Of a stretch of DNA of 7,364 bases, positions 1-5,992 are shown in pieces. Position numbers and translations under genes: made by a program. The notes under the pieces were generated by a model, which was not told the DNA's origin, did no database searches, and saw only the letters and a list, made by a program, of their open reading frames with translations. Source of the stretch: Acidimicrobiales bacterium (GTDB lineage: Bacteria > Actinomycetota > Acidimicrobiia > Acidimicrobiales > Acidimicrobilacustridaceae); assembly GCA_023264135.1 (NCBI GenBank), contig JALQSZ010000074.1, positions 1 through 7,364 on the forward strand. The letters run 5' to 3'. Every line of letters starts with the position of its first letter. The first letter of the stretch is position 1.

Positions 1-762
1 ACCAGTGAGCGGATAACAACCGAGAGTTCGGAAGCGGACGCTGCGCATCTGCGGGGTCTCCCCCGGTTCGAGGCGCATGCGATCGTCGTCAACCATGATG
101 AGCGCGCCGTCTCGCTCGACTACGGGACGCTGTGCGGCGAAGTACAACGGAACAATCGGAATTTGTTCACGATGGATGTATTGCCACACATCGAGTTCAG
201 TCCAGTTTGAAAGCGGAAACACACGGACACTTTCACCCGGCGCTTTTCGCGCGTTGTAGAGGCTCCACAATTCGGGGCGTTGCTGCTTTGGGTCCCAACG
301 ATGTTGCGCTGAACGAATCGAGAACACGCGCTCTTTGGCTCGTGATTTCTCTTCGTCGCGTCGAGCGCCACCAAATGCAAGATCGAAACCGTAGAGATCA
401 AGCGCTTGTTTCAGACCTTCGGTCTTCCACATATCGGTATGCGTCGCGGAGCCGTGATCGAACGGATTGATCCCCCGTTCAACACACTCAGGGTTTTTGT
501 AAATCAGTAGATCAAGACCCCGTTCGTTCACGATCTGATCGCGAAACGCGTACATATCCTGAAACTTCCAGGTCGTGTCGACATGAAGGAGTTGGAACGG
601 AGGCGGCGATGGAGCAAACGCCTTCAACGCCAGGTGCAACATGACCGAGCTGTCTTTCCCCACCGAATACAGCATGACGGGCCGCTCACTTTCGGAGACG
701 GCTTCGCGGAAAATCTGGATGCTCTCTGCCTCAAGTCGCTGCAGATGGGTAAGCGTCGTCAC
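1..762 (-). CDS. cysD: Sulfate adenylyltransferase subunit 2 (CysD), C-terminus cut by window edge
   Basis: This is the small, catalytic subunit of ATP sulfurylase. With the GTPase subunit CysN it converts sulfate and ATP to adenosine 5'-phosphosulfate, the first cytoplasmic step of sulfate assimilation. I translated 254 residues running off position 1. The PP-loop is YSVGKDSS (residues 32-39), followed by [10 protein letters not shown] (58-67), the strongly conserved [17 protein letters not shown] (129-145), HRWDP (154-158), VFPLSNWTE (181-189) and [12 protein letters not shown] at the edge. These match E. coli CysD (302 residues), so about 50 residues are missing. The GTG at 762 is the only usable start: an in-frame TAG lies about 40 nt upstream and AAAGG (770-774) sits 7 nt before it. 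cysN would be expected just beyond position 1. It lies 106 bp after murI and has its own candidate -10 element, so it may be transcribed separately from the mec-cysM-murI unit. Confidence 0.96.
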   Translation of the reverse strand, partial: MTTLTHLQRLEAESIQIFREAVSESERPVMLYSVGKDSSVMLHLALKAFAPSPPPFQLLHVDTTWKFQDMYAFRDQIVNERGLDLLIYKNPECVERGINPFDHGSATHTDMWKTEGLKQALDLYGFDLAFGGARRDEEKSRAKERVFSIRSAQHRWDPKQQRPELWSLYNARKAPGESVRVFPLSNWTELDVWQYIHREQIPIVPLYFAAQRPVVERDGALIMVDDDRMRLEPGETPQMRSVRFRTLGCYPLTG

Positions 763-792
763 TCGTTGGCCTTTGCTGCGTTTGGGCCGAGA

Positions 793-798
793 ACGCTA
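793..798 (-). promoter_or_regulatory. Candidate -10 element TAGCGT for cysD
   Basis: TAGCGT on the minus strand lies 30 nt upstream of the cysD GTG. A transcript starting 6-7 nt after it would have a leader of about 25 nt containing the AAAGG ribosome binding site at 770-774. It fits the actinobacterial TANNNT pattern. No convincing -35 box is visible. The rest of the 106-bp murI-cysD spacer (763-868) shows no clear terminator or small gene. Confidence 0.4.
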
Positions 799-868
799 TT
801 CACGACCTTTTCGACTGGATTGGTAGACAATAGCAGCAAGCGGAGCCCCGGCAACCACCGACTACTTC

Positions 869-1690
869 CTACGACGTTGCCGAATCGGGCCAGGAAATTG
901 CTGTGACCTCGTCGAGTTCAGGCCCGAGCAATTGCCGGCCGAGAGCCCGAAACGCCTCGACATCTCCCGAAGATTCAAACCGGTGGACCCCCCTGCGGTC
1001 GCCACCATCTCGAAGCGAATCGGCGTCCCGCAACATGTCGCTGACCCGAAAGGCCGTTGCATCAGCCGAATCGACGAGCACGACGTCGCGACCCATCACA
1101 TCGGAAATGGTTCGAGCAAGAAACGGATAATGCGTGCATCCGAGAAGCAACGAATCGATCCCCGCGTCGACAAGTGGGGCGAGCAACCGTTCGGCCAGCA
1201 CGTGCACTTGTTCCGAATCGGTTTCACCACGTTCAACGAACTCAACAAATCCCGGACATGCAGCACAAGACAGTTCGATGCCTGCATCGTGAGCGGCAAC
1301 TGCACGTTGATACGCACCGGATCCAATTGTGCCAACTGTGCCGATGACGCCGACACGTCGGTTTCGCGTTGCATCAAGCAGAGCTGCCGCCCCTGGCTCA
1401 ATCACTCCGATCACCGGGACAGGAGTGATGCGTTGCAACTCCTCAAGCGCAGCAGCCGATGCCGTGTTGCACGCAACCACGACCATCTTGACGTCATGGT
1501 TCTGTAAAAGGTGCTGCGTGATCTCAAGTGCGAACTCACGAACTTCGCTGAGGTCACGCGGACCATAGGGGTACCGGCCGGTATCGCCGACATAGACAAG
1601 GTCTTCATCGGGCATGAGGTCGAGAAGCGCACGGGCCACCGTGAGGCCGCCGAAACCGCTGTCGAACATGCCGATCGGCCGGGAATCCAC
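869..1690 (-). CDS. murI: Glutamate racemase
   Basis: This cytoplasmic, cofactor-independent enzyme interconverts L- and D-glutamate and supplies D-Glu for peptidoglycan. At 273 residues it is normal family length. The N-terminal FDSGFGGLTV (residues 9-18) carries the conserved Asp10-Ser11. ACNTASA (73-79) carries the first catalytic cysteine, Cys74, and LGCTHYPFL (183-191) carries the second, Cys185, next to His187. The start is GTG at 1690, which gives the family-typical DSRPIGMFDSG beginning. GGGGAG (1703-1708) lies 12 nt upstream, rather far for a ribosome binding site; the next in-frame ATG (residue 8) would cut into the conserved N-terminus. It follows cysM by 41 nt on the same strand and is probably co-transcribed with it. 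In M. tuberculosis murI also lies just downstream of mec-cysO-cysM, with one gene (Rv1337) between, so the arrangement is an old actinobacterial one. Confidence 0.97.
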   Translation of the reverse strand: MDSRPIGMFDSGFGGLTVARALLDLMPDEDLVYVGDTGRYPYGPRDLSEVREFALEITQHLLQNHDVKMVVVACNTASAAALEELQRITPVPVIGVIEPGAAALLDATRNRRVGVIGTVGTIGSGAYQRAVAAHDAGIELSCAACPGFVEFVERGETDSEQVHVLAERLLAPLVDAGIDSLLLGCTHYPFLARTISDVMGRDVVLVDSADATAFRVSDMLRDADSLRDGGDRRGVHRFESSGDVEAFRALGRQLLGPELDEVTAISWPDSATS

Positions 1691-1731
1691 GGGTTGAGGG
1701 TACTCCCCGACTCGAACTCGCCTCGGCGGAT

Positions 1732-2682
1732 CTAGAAGTAAATGATCTTTGAGGCTCGATCAGTGACTTCGTCGATGTCGTCGGTCCAGGCACCGGTTGA
1801 GAGGTACTTCCAACCGCCATCGCAGACGATGAACACGATGGTCCCGGACTCGATCTGTGACGCAACCCGCACCGCACCAGCGAGTGCAGCACCGGCAGAA
1901 ATGCCAGAGAAGATTCCGCATTTCTCTGCAAGCAAACGCGTGTATTCAATCGATTCACGGGGACGAACAATGCGCTTTCCATCGAGAAGTTCTGGACCGC
2001 CCCACTTTTCATACACCGGCGGGATGTAGCCCTCATCGAGATTGCGCAGACCCTCAACGCTTTCGCCAAGCGGAGGTTCAACCGCGAGCACTTTGATGTT
2101 GGGGTTTTGTTCTTTCAGAAACGTGCCAACACCCATCAAGGTGCCTGACGTTCCGAGACCAGCAACGAAATGAGTGATCTCGGGAACATCGGCCCAGATT
2201 TCCGGACCAGTGGTGTCGTAATGCGCCTGCGGGTTCGCCTCGTTTGAGTACTGATACAGAAACGCCCATTCGGGATGTTCATCGGCGAGTTCAATGGCGC
2301 GCTTCACCGCGCCGTTTGATCCTTCGTTGCCGGGCGACAAAATCACTTCGGCACCAAAGATCTCGAGAAGCTGTCGACGTTCAACAGACACGTTCTCGGG
2401 CAGCACGATCTTGATCGGATAGCCCTTGATGCGAGCGATCATCGCGAGAGCGATACCGGTATTGCCCGAAGACGGTTCGATGATGGTCTTGCCGGGCGTG
2501 AGCGTTCCATCAGCTTCGGCATCTTCGATCATCGCCAGAGCAATACGGTCCTTCACCGAACCGGCGGGATTCTGACTTTCCATCTTCCCGAGGATCCGCA
2601 CATTCGGGTTCGGGCTGAGAACGGAGACGTCGACCATCGGCGTATTGCCGATCATGTCGAGTACCGAGGAATAGACAGCCAT
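1732..2682 (-). CDS. cysM: Cysteine synthase CysM, O-phosphoserine/sulfur-carrier type
   Basis: This is a fold-type II PLP enzyme of 316 residues that makes L-cysteine in the cytoplasm. Lys44 in NPAGSVKDR is the expected PLP Schiff-base lysine. EPSSGNTGIALAM (69-81) binds the substrate carboxylate and GLGTSGTLMG (175-184) binds the PLP phosphate. Overall it resembles M. tuberculosis CysM more than a standard O-acetylserine CysK: shared blocks include PENxSVERRQLLE, PEITHFVAGLG and DGGWKYLSTGA. Arg213 in LRNLDEG aligns by eye with M. tuberculosis CysM Arg220, the residue that selects O-phosphoserine. The known partner reaction takes sulfur from thiocarboxylated CysO, and adjacent mec supports that route here. 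The ATG at 2682 has AGAGG (2689-2693) 6 nt upstream. It lies 95 bp after mec and 41 bp before murI. Use of O-phosphoserine is inferred from the aligned arginine and context. Confidence 0.93.
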   Translation of the reverse strand: MAVYSSVLDMIGNTPMVDVSVLSPNPNVRILGKMESQNPAGSVKDRIALAMIEDAEADGTLTPGKTIIEPSSGNTGIALAMIARIKGYPIKIVLPENVSVERRQLLEIFGAEVILSPGNEGSNGAVKRAIELADEHPEWAFLYQYSNEANPQAHYDTTGPEIWADVPEITHFVAGLGTSGTLMGVGTFLKEQNPNIKVLAVEPPLGESVEGLRNLDEGYIPPVYEKWGGPELLDGKRIVRPRESIEYTRLLAEKCGIFSGISAGAALAGAVRVASQIESGTIVFIVCDGGWKYLSTGAWTDDIDEVTDRASKIIYF

Positions 2683-2746
2683 CGAGGACCTCTGGGGACG
2701 CGGTGCGGAGGGGGTTCAGACCGGCCCTCCATTGTGGACGACCGAC

Positions 2747-2763
2747 GGGTCAATTGTCGACCC
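2747..2763. repeat. Short inverted repeat in the mec-cysM spacer
   Basis: GGGTC (2747-2751) and GACCC (2759-2763) are perfect inverted copies separated by 7 nt. RNA from the minus strand could form a 5-bp GC-rich hairpin about 65 nt before the cysM start. There is no following U-tract, so it is not a classical terminator. It could be a small leader structure, an operator or chance. Confidence 0.25.
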
Positions 2764-2774
2764 AAGAGGTCTGG

Positions 2775-2780
2775 ATTCTA
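2775..2780 (-). promoter_or_regulatory. Possible internal -10 (TAGAAT) for cysM
   Basis: TAGAAT on the minus strand overlaps the mec stop codon (TAG at 2778-2780) and is one base from the TATAAT consensus. A transcript from it would give cysM an untranslated leader of about 85 nt that includes the GGGTC/GACCC repeat. No -35 match is visible at the usual distance, and the TAG is present anyway as a stop codon, so this is weak. Confidence 0.2.
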
Positions 2781-3197
2781 CTGCTCCAGTACCAGAACGG
2801 GTTCCTCGGCGATTTCGCCCTCGAGAATTCGATACGACCGCACCATTGGTTGGCCCAGCCGGAACGAGACGATCACGTAGTGCCAGGCCGGATCGGGGGC
2901 CTGTGCGACGTCGGTAGGCGACGGGAACGGCTCGGAATGGGTGTGCGAATGCACAACTCCAACGAGCTCAGACCCGCGATCCTCGGCGTCTCGATCGGCC
3001 TGAAGATGGACCTTCGGATCGATTGTGTACACCCGACTCGATGAAGCTCGATTCGGACTCGGATACCAGGCATCAACGACACAGGTTTCGCCATCGGCCC
3101 CGAATCTGCCGCCGAGAAGTCCGCAGGCCTCATCGGGAAGACCATCAGAGAGATGCGCAAGAAGTTCGTTGAGAACGGTCGCCGGCAGGTGAAGCAC
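2778..3197 (-). CDS. mec: JAMM/MPN+ metallopeptidase, Mec-type CysO-cysteine peptidase
   Basis: This is a small zinc metallopeptidase of 139 residues with the JAB1/MPN/Mov34 fold. The complete JAMM signature is present: Glu23 in PDEACGLLGG, then His83-x-His85, seven residues, Ser93 and Asp96 in GVVHSHTHSEPFPSPTD. In M. tuberculosis, Mec (Rv1334) releases cysteine from the C-terminus of the sulfur carrier CysO after CysM has built it there. Position directly upstream of cysM on the same strand supports the same job, although other bacterial JAMM proteins process different ubiquitin-like carriers. The start is GTG at 3197. An in-frame TAG lies just upstream, and TAGCCT six nt before the GTG, with no clear Shine-Dalgarno sequence, suggests a leaderless mRNA. 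Unlike in M. tuberculosis, no cysO follows it. Confidence 0.9.
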   Translation of the reverse strand: MLHLPATVLNELLAHLSDGLPDEACGLLGGRFGADGETCVVDAWYPSPNRASSSRVYTIDPKVHLQADRDAEDRGSELVGVVHSHTHSEPFPSPTDVAQAPDPAWHYVIVSFRLGQPMVRSYRILEGEIAEEPVLVLEQ

Positions 3198-3203
3198 GTG
3201 CCG

Positions 3204-3209
3204 AGGCTA
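3204..3209 (-). promoter_or_regulatory. Candidate -10 TAGCCT for mec, leaderless
   Basis: TAGCCT on the minus strand is separated from the mec GTG by exactly 6 nt (CGGCAC). That spacing would place the transcription start at or next to the first base of the start codon. No Shine-Dalgarno sequence and no -35 box are evident. It would drive mec-cysM-murI. Confidence 0.45.
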
Positions 3210-3250
3210 CCGCTCAGCACTTTCGGCGAGCGCCTTGTGTCGATGCGTCA

Positions 3251-3256
3251 TAGCGT
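3251..3256 (+). promoter_or_regulatory. Candidate -10 TAGCGT for the CMD-family gene, leaderless
   Basis: TAGCGT ends 6 nt before the ATG at 3263 (spacer GGCGCC), the geometry expected of a leaderless actinobacterial transcript. It lies in the 65-bp divergent spacer opposite the mec -10, the two elements being 41 bp apart. No -35 box is recognisable. Confidence 0.4.
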
Positions 3257-3262
3257 GGCGCC

Positions 3263-3784
3263 ATGCCTCGTATCTCTGTGCCTGAAGGAACTGATCCCCT
3301 CATCCACGTCTGGACCGGAGCTGCACCGGGACTTTCAATACCGGCAGCGCAGTTCTCTTCAGCGGTGTACGAGAAGTCGACACTCCCCCTTCGCGAGTTT
3401 GAAGCGGCCCGCATCCGCATTGCCCAAATCAACGACTGCCAGTTGTGTCTCGGTTGGCGATCGGGTCGCGATGCGCCGGCGCGCGCTGCCGAGGCCGACT
3501 CGATCGACGAAGAGTTCTACGCGCACGTTGGCGACTCTTCATGGACCGGATTCAGTGAACGTGAAGTTCTCGCTTCCGAATTCGCTGAACGCTTTGCCCT
3601 CGATCACCTTTCAATGGACGATCCGTTTTGGGCACGACTGCGCGCTGCATTCACCGATTCGGAAATTGTTGATCTCGGTCTTTGTGTCGGAATGTGGGTG
3701 TCACAAGGTCGACTCAACCAGATCCTTGATGTCGACGGTGGCTGTCGCGTACCTACGCCTGGTGCGCCGCTCACCGGCGGCTGA
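3263..3784 (+). CDS. Carboxymuconolactone decarboxylase / AhpD-like family protein
   Basis: The 173-residue product has the helical AhpD/CMD fold signature. The core is Glu47 in LREFEAARIR followed 12 residues later by Cys59-Gln-Leu-Cys62 in INDCQLCLGWRSG, the same spacing as Glu118, Cys130 and Cys133 of AhpD. The AhpD active-site histidine four residues after the second cysteine (His137) is replaced here by Arg66. The second half (residues 97-155) contains FSEREVLASEFAERFA and LTDSE-like FTDSEIVDLGLCVGMW, typical of the family's second helical segment. Members of this superfamily include peroxidase partners with a CXXC pair and decarboxylases; the substrate cannot be told from sequence. The CXXC suggests thiol redox chemistry. 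It is divergent from mec and 38 bp before smpB. No signal peptide is seen. Confidence 0.82.
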   Translation: MPRISVPEGTDPLIHVWTGAAPGLSIPAAQFSSAVYEKSTLPLREFEAARIRIAQINDCQLCLGWRSGRDAPARAAEADSIDEEFYAHVGDSSWTGFSEREVLASEFAERFALDHLSMDDPFWARLRAAFTDSEIVDLGLCVGMWVSQGRLNQILDVDGGCRVPTPGAPLTGG

Positions 3785-3805
3785 TACCGATCGCCGTTCG
3801 ACCGG

Positions 3806-3811
3806 TAGCCT
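3806..3811 (+). promoter_or_regulatory. Candidate -10 TAGCCT for smpB
   Basis: TAGCCT lies 11 nt before the smpB ATG, inside the 38-bp gap after the preceding gene. A start 6-7 nt downstream would give a leader of only about 5 nt. The intervening bases (GATCGCTTCTC) contain no Shine-Dalgarno sequence, consistent with near-leaderless translation. The preceding bases CGG match those before the mec copy. Confidence 0.4.
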
Positions 3812-3822
3812 GATCGCTTCTC

Positions 3823-4314
3823 ATGGCGACCAAAGACGATCCGAACGCAAAGAAAATTGTGGCGACCAACCGGTCGGCTCGTCACGATTACGAGATCCTC
3901 GACACGGTCGAGGCTGGTCTCGTATTGCGTGGATCCGAAGTGAAATCACTTCGTGAAGCTCAGGTGCAAATTAAGGAATCGTTCGCGAGGTTCGATCAAG
4001 GCGAAGCATGGCTCATTGGCATGCACATTGCGCCGTGGGGAACGAGTGGCGCCCATGATCTTGCTGAACCAGATCGCAAACGAAAGTTGTTATTGCATCG
4101 CGAGCAAATTGAACGCTGGCGCATGCGCGTTGATCTTGAGCGCTTGTCAATCGTCCCGCTGTCGATCTACTTCTCTGGTGGTCGAGCCAAGATCGAGCTC
4201 GCTCTTGCGCGTGGACGAACAAAGGGTGACCGTCGTCAGGCAATCGCCGAACGCGAAGCGAAACGTGAAGCCGACCAAGCGCTGGGGCGCTCACGTAAAC
4301 GCGGCGAAGACTAA
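3823..4314 (+). CDS. smpB: SsrA-binding protein SmpB
   Basis: SmpB binds tmRNA and delivers it to ribosomes stalled on mRNAs lacking a stop codon, for trans-translation. The 163 residues match the usual 150-165. The N-terminal NRSARHDYEI (16-25) and EAGLVLRGSEVKSLR (30-44) are the conserved tmRNA-binding OB-fold segments. PLSIYFSGGRAKIELALARGR (112-132) is the last core strand region. The basic C-terminal tail begins at GDRRQAIAEREAKRE (136-150), where the family usually has DKR, and is the part that inserts into the empty mRNA channel. The start is ATG 3823; the residues before NRSARH are of normal length and no better start exists. The tmRNA gene ssrA, often near smpB, is not within this window. 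The TAA stop overlaps the stop of the convergent SRPBCC gene. Confidence 0.97.
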   Translation: MATKDDPNAKKIVATNRSARHDYEILDTVEAGLVLRGSEVKSLREAQVQIKESFARFDQGEAWLIGMHIAPWGTSGAHDLAEPDRKRKLLLHREQIERWRMRVDLERLSIVPLSIYFSGGRAKIELALARGRTKGDRRQAIAEREAKREADQALGRSRKRGED

Positions 4315-4760
4315 GACCGCTCTTGCTGTAAGCGTTGCGCTTCTTTTGCGGCACCGGTGGCGAACCCACGAACCATCTTGGTGAGGAACCCGGAAACAAA
4401 CGGAACTTTCGTGGACCACGACCCTTTCCACGAAATATGTGTACCGCCTTCAGGGGTCGACGTCAGACGCACATCGGCCCGATAGTTCTTCACTGGCATC
4501 GGGCCAGAGACGATCACGTACGCCTGATGCGTTGGCATCTTGAACTCAACAATTCGTTCTTTCGAGAGTGGTCCGCTCTTTGCGCCGAGCGCACGAACAG
4601 CGCCAACACCCCACGGCGCCGGATCACCTTCGGTTTCCCACATCGCACGGCCAATTGATTTGTTCCAACGAGACCAACCGGGAGCATCGGCGATGACTTC
4701 GAAGACAAGTTCGATCGGCGCAGTCGAGGTTGCCTCGATGTCATAGGAATGTTGAGCCAT
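4311..4760 (-). CDS. SRPBCC-fold (START-like, polyketide cyclase/dehydrase-type) protein
   Basis: This 149-residue soluble protein has the helix-grip pattern of the SRPBCC superfamily. The opening strand YDIEATSTAPIELVFEVIADAPGWSRW (6-32) is the typical beginning, with the Pro-Trp-Trp region that starts the ligand pocket. Later strands include RIVEFKMP (69-76), YVIVSGPMPVKNYRADVRLT (81-100) and GGTHISWKGSW (105-115). A long C-terminal helix (about 125-146, TKMVRGFATGAAKEAQRLQQE) closes the fold. Such proteins bind hydrophobic ligands or act as lipid or polyketide-modifying enzymes or chaperones; the ligand is unknown. The ATG at 4760 is well supported by AGGGGG (4768-4773) 7 nt upstream. It converges with smpB, sharing bases at the stop codons, and is divergent from the lipase pair. 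Confidence 0.85.
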   Translation of the reverse strand: MAQHSYDIEATSTAPIELVFEVIADAPGWSRWNKSIGRAMWETEGDPAPWGVGAVRALGAKSGPLSKERIVEFKMPTHQAYVIVSGPMPVKNYRADVRLTSTPEGGTHISWKGSWSTKVPFVSGFLTKMVRGFATGAAKEAQRLQQERS

Positions 4761-4798
4761 CAGATTTCCCCCTGCCTCCGAAGCTGAGTGTTGACCAT

Positions 4799-4804
4799 TA
4801 GCCT
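4799..4804 (+). promoter_or_regulatory. Candidate -10 TAGCCT for the lipase pair
   Basis: TAGCCT lies 27 nt before the ATG at 4832. A start 6-7 nt downstream would produce a leader of about 21 nt that includes the GAGG ribosome binding site ending at 4825. TTGACC (4791-4796) is present but only 2 nt upstream, too close to be its -35. The 71-bp spacer also has to hold the promoter of the divergent SRPBCC gene, for which I see no clear -10. Confidence 0.4.
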
Positions 4805-4820
4805 CGCATCACTTTCACGG

Positions 4821-4825
4821 CGAGG
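4821..4825 (+). promoter_or_regulatory. Ribosome binding site deciding the first lipase start
   Basis: CGAGG is spaced 6 nt from ATG 4832. The alternative TTG at 4826 directly abuts this site and so cannot use it. This fixes the start at ATG 4832, two codons shorter than the longest open frame. Confidence 0.6.
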
Positions 4826-4831
4826 TTGCTC

Positions 4832-5992
4832 ATGCGCTCAAAATTCTTGTTTCTCGTGGCACTTGGGATTTGCGGTGTTGTCCTGCTTTCGTGCGCAACG
4901 AAATCCACGAACGTTTTTGACGCCTCGTTCTACAACACCCCATCTCCGATTCCTTCGGGAGCACCTGGCACCATCATCCGTTCCGAAACGATGAACGCAC
5001 CGTTCCCTGAGTCGCAGGCATGGCGCGTGATGTACGCGTCGACCGGAATCAACGGCGAGCCCATCGTGGTGAGTGGAATGGTGTTCGCTCCGACTTCGCC
5101 GCCTCCGTCTGGAGGTCGTCCGGTGGTGAGTTGGGCACATCCCACGACTGGTATCGAAGATCCGTGTGCGCCTTCACGTTCACCAAAGCCGTACGAGGAT
5201 GTTCAAGGTCTCAGCGAGTTTCTTGATCTTGGTTGGGTCGTCGTCGCGACTGACTACCAAGGTCTCGGAACCGACGGAATGCATCCGTATCTCGTTGGTG
5301 CAAGTGAAGCGCAAGGAACACTCGACATCGTGCGGGCAGCCCACAACATGAGCGAAACCGGAGCCTCAACGCAGTACTTCGTCTTCGGTCATTCTCAGGG
5401 AGGCCAAGCCGCACTCTTCGCTGGGCAAATGGCGTCTACCTACGCGCCTGAATTGCAGCTGCTCGGCGTCGCCGCGGCCGCTCCTGCAGGATTACTCGTT
5501 CCCCTCTTTCGGGCCGATAAAGACACCATGGCCGGATCCGTTCTTGGTTCGTACGCCGTCATTTCGTGGTCCGACATTTTTGGTTACGACGAATCGACAG
5601 TCGTGAAGTCGTCACTCAGCAGACGAGTACATGCCGTGAGTGAGAAATGCGTGGTGGGTGGTTCGCGCCTCAGCGATATCGAACTCGGCATCAATGACCT
5701 GATTCTCAAAGGCCGAATGTGGAGCGCTGACCCGGCAACAACGTCACCCTGGTCAAACCAATTCACGATCAACACTGCTGGACAAAAGCCAATCAACGTT
5801 CCTCTACTGATCACGCAAGGAACCGCTGACAAGATCATCACTCCATCGACGACCGCTGAACTCACCGCCACCTATGTCGACATGGGGAACACCGATGCGA
5901 AAGAACAAGTCATGGACGGCGTTGATCACATGAAGGCAGGGAAGGCCTCGGTGCCGTATGTCGTTCCGTTCTTTCAAGGGCTGGTGAAATGA
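4832..5992 (+). CDS. Lipoprotein lipase/esterase, secretory LIP-type alpha/beta hydrolase (first paralogue)
   Basis: The 386-residue product (from ATG 4832) begins with Arg and Lys, a hydrophobic stretch and the lipobox Leu18-Leu-Ser-Cys21. It should therefore be lipidated at Cys21 and anchored outside the cytoplasmic membrane. The mature part resembles the secretory lipase (LIP, Candida antarctica lipase A-like) family. VVSWAHPTTGI (98-108) is near the oxyanion region, ATDYQGLG (139-146) follows, and GHSQGGQAALF (186-196) is the nucleophile elbow with Ser188. Asp333 in TQGTADKI and His366 in GVDHM probably complete the triad. Cys112 and Cys273 are conserved in the next gene and may form a disulfide. 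The substrate is unknown: lipids, esters and polyesters are all possible. Its last bases overlap the start of the second paralogue (ATGA). Confidence 0.88.
   Translation: MRSKFLFLVALGICGVVLLSCATKSTNVFDASFYNTPSPIPSGAPGTIIRSETMNAPFPESQAWRVMYASTGINGEPIVVSGMVFAPTSPPPSGGRPVVSWAHPTTGIEDPCAPSRSPKPYEDVQGLSEFLDLGWVVVATDYQGLGTDGMHPYLVGASEAQGTLDIVRAAHNMSETGASTQYFVFGHSQGGQAALFAGQMASTYAPELQLLGVAAAAPAGLLVPLFRADKDTMAGSVLGSYAVISWSDIFGYDESTVVKSSLSRRVHAVSEKCVVGGSRLSDIELGINDLILKGRMWSADPATTSPWSNQFTINTAGQKPINVPLLITQGTADKIITPSTTAELTATYVDMGNTDAKEQVMDGVDHMKAGKASVPYVVPFFQGLVK
5976..5980 (+). promoter_or_regulatory. Ribosome binding site inside the first lipase gene, for the second
   Basis: AAGGG lies 8 nt before ATG 5989 and within the last codons of the upstream gene. 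With the ATGA overlap of stop and start codons it implies translational coupling of the two lipases. Confidence 0.55.

Noticed and set aside
120..401. Minus-strand open frame of 93 codons at the left end
   Set aside because: It is an alternative frame of cysD. The true frame is open to the window edge and carries all the CysD motifs.
763..868. Riboswitch, regulator site or terminator in the murI-cysD spacer
   Set aside because: I looked for stem-loops followed by T-runs and for strong dyads (for example TCTACC...AGTCGA, 4 of 6 matches). Nothing exceeds what chance would give.
932..1507. Open frame of 191 codons on the plus strand
   Set aside because: It is fully antisense to murI, whose catalytic motifs are all intact, and has no recognisable domain.
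1605..2081. Minus-strand open frame of 158 codons spanning the cysM-murI junction
   Set aside because: It lies out of frame with both genes and would conflict with two well-supported proteins.
3785..3822. tmRNA (ssrA) next to smpB
   Set aside because: The flanking spacers are only 38 bp and zero bp, and no tmRNA-like acceptor or tag-coding sequence is seen anywhere in the window.
3153..3956. Open frame of 267 codons on the plus strand
   Set aside because: It runs antisense to mec and out of frame over the CMD and smpB genes. It has no family motifs and low-complexity Ser/Arg-rich composition; it is a shadow frame.
4826..4831. TTG start for the first lipase
   Set aside because: It abuts the ribosome binding site at 4821-4825, which is correctly spaced for ATG 4832.
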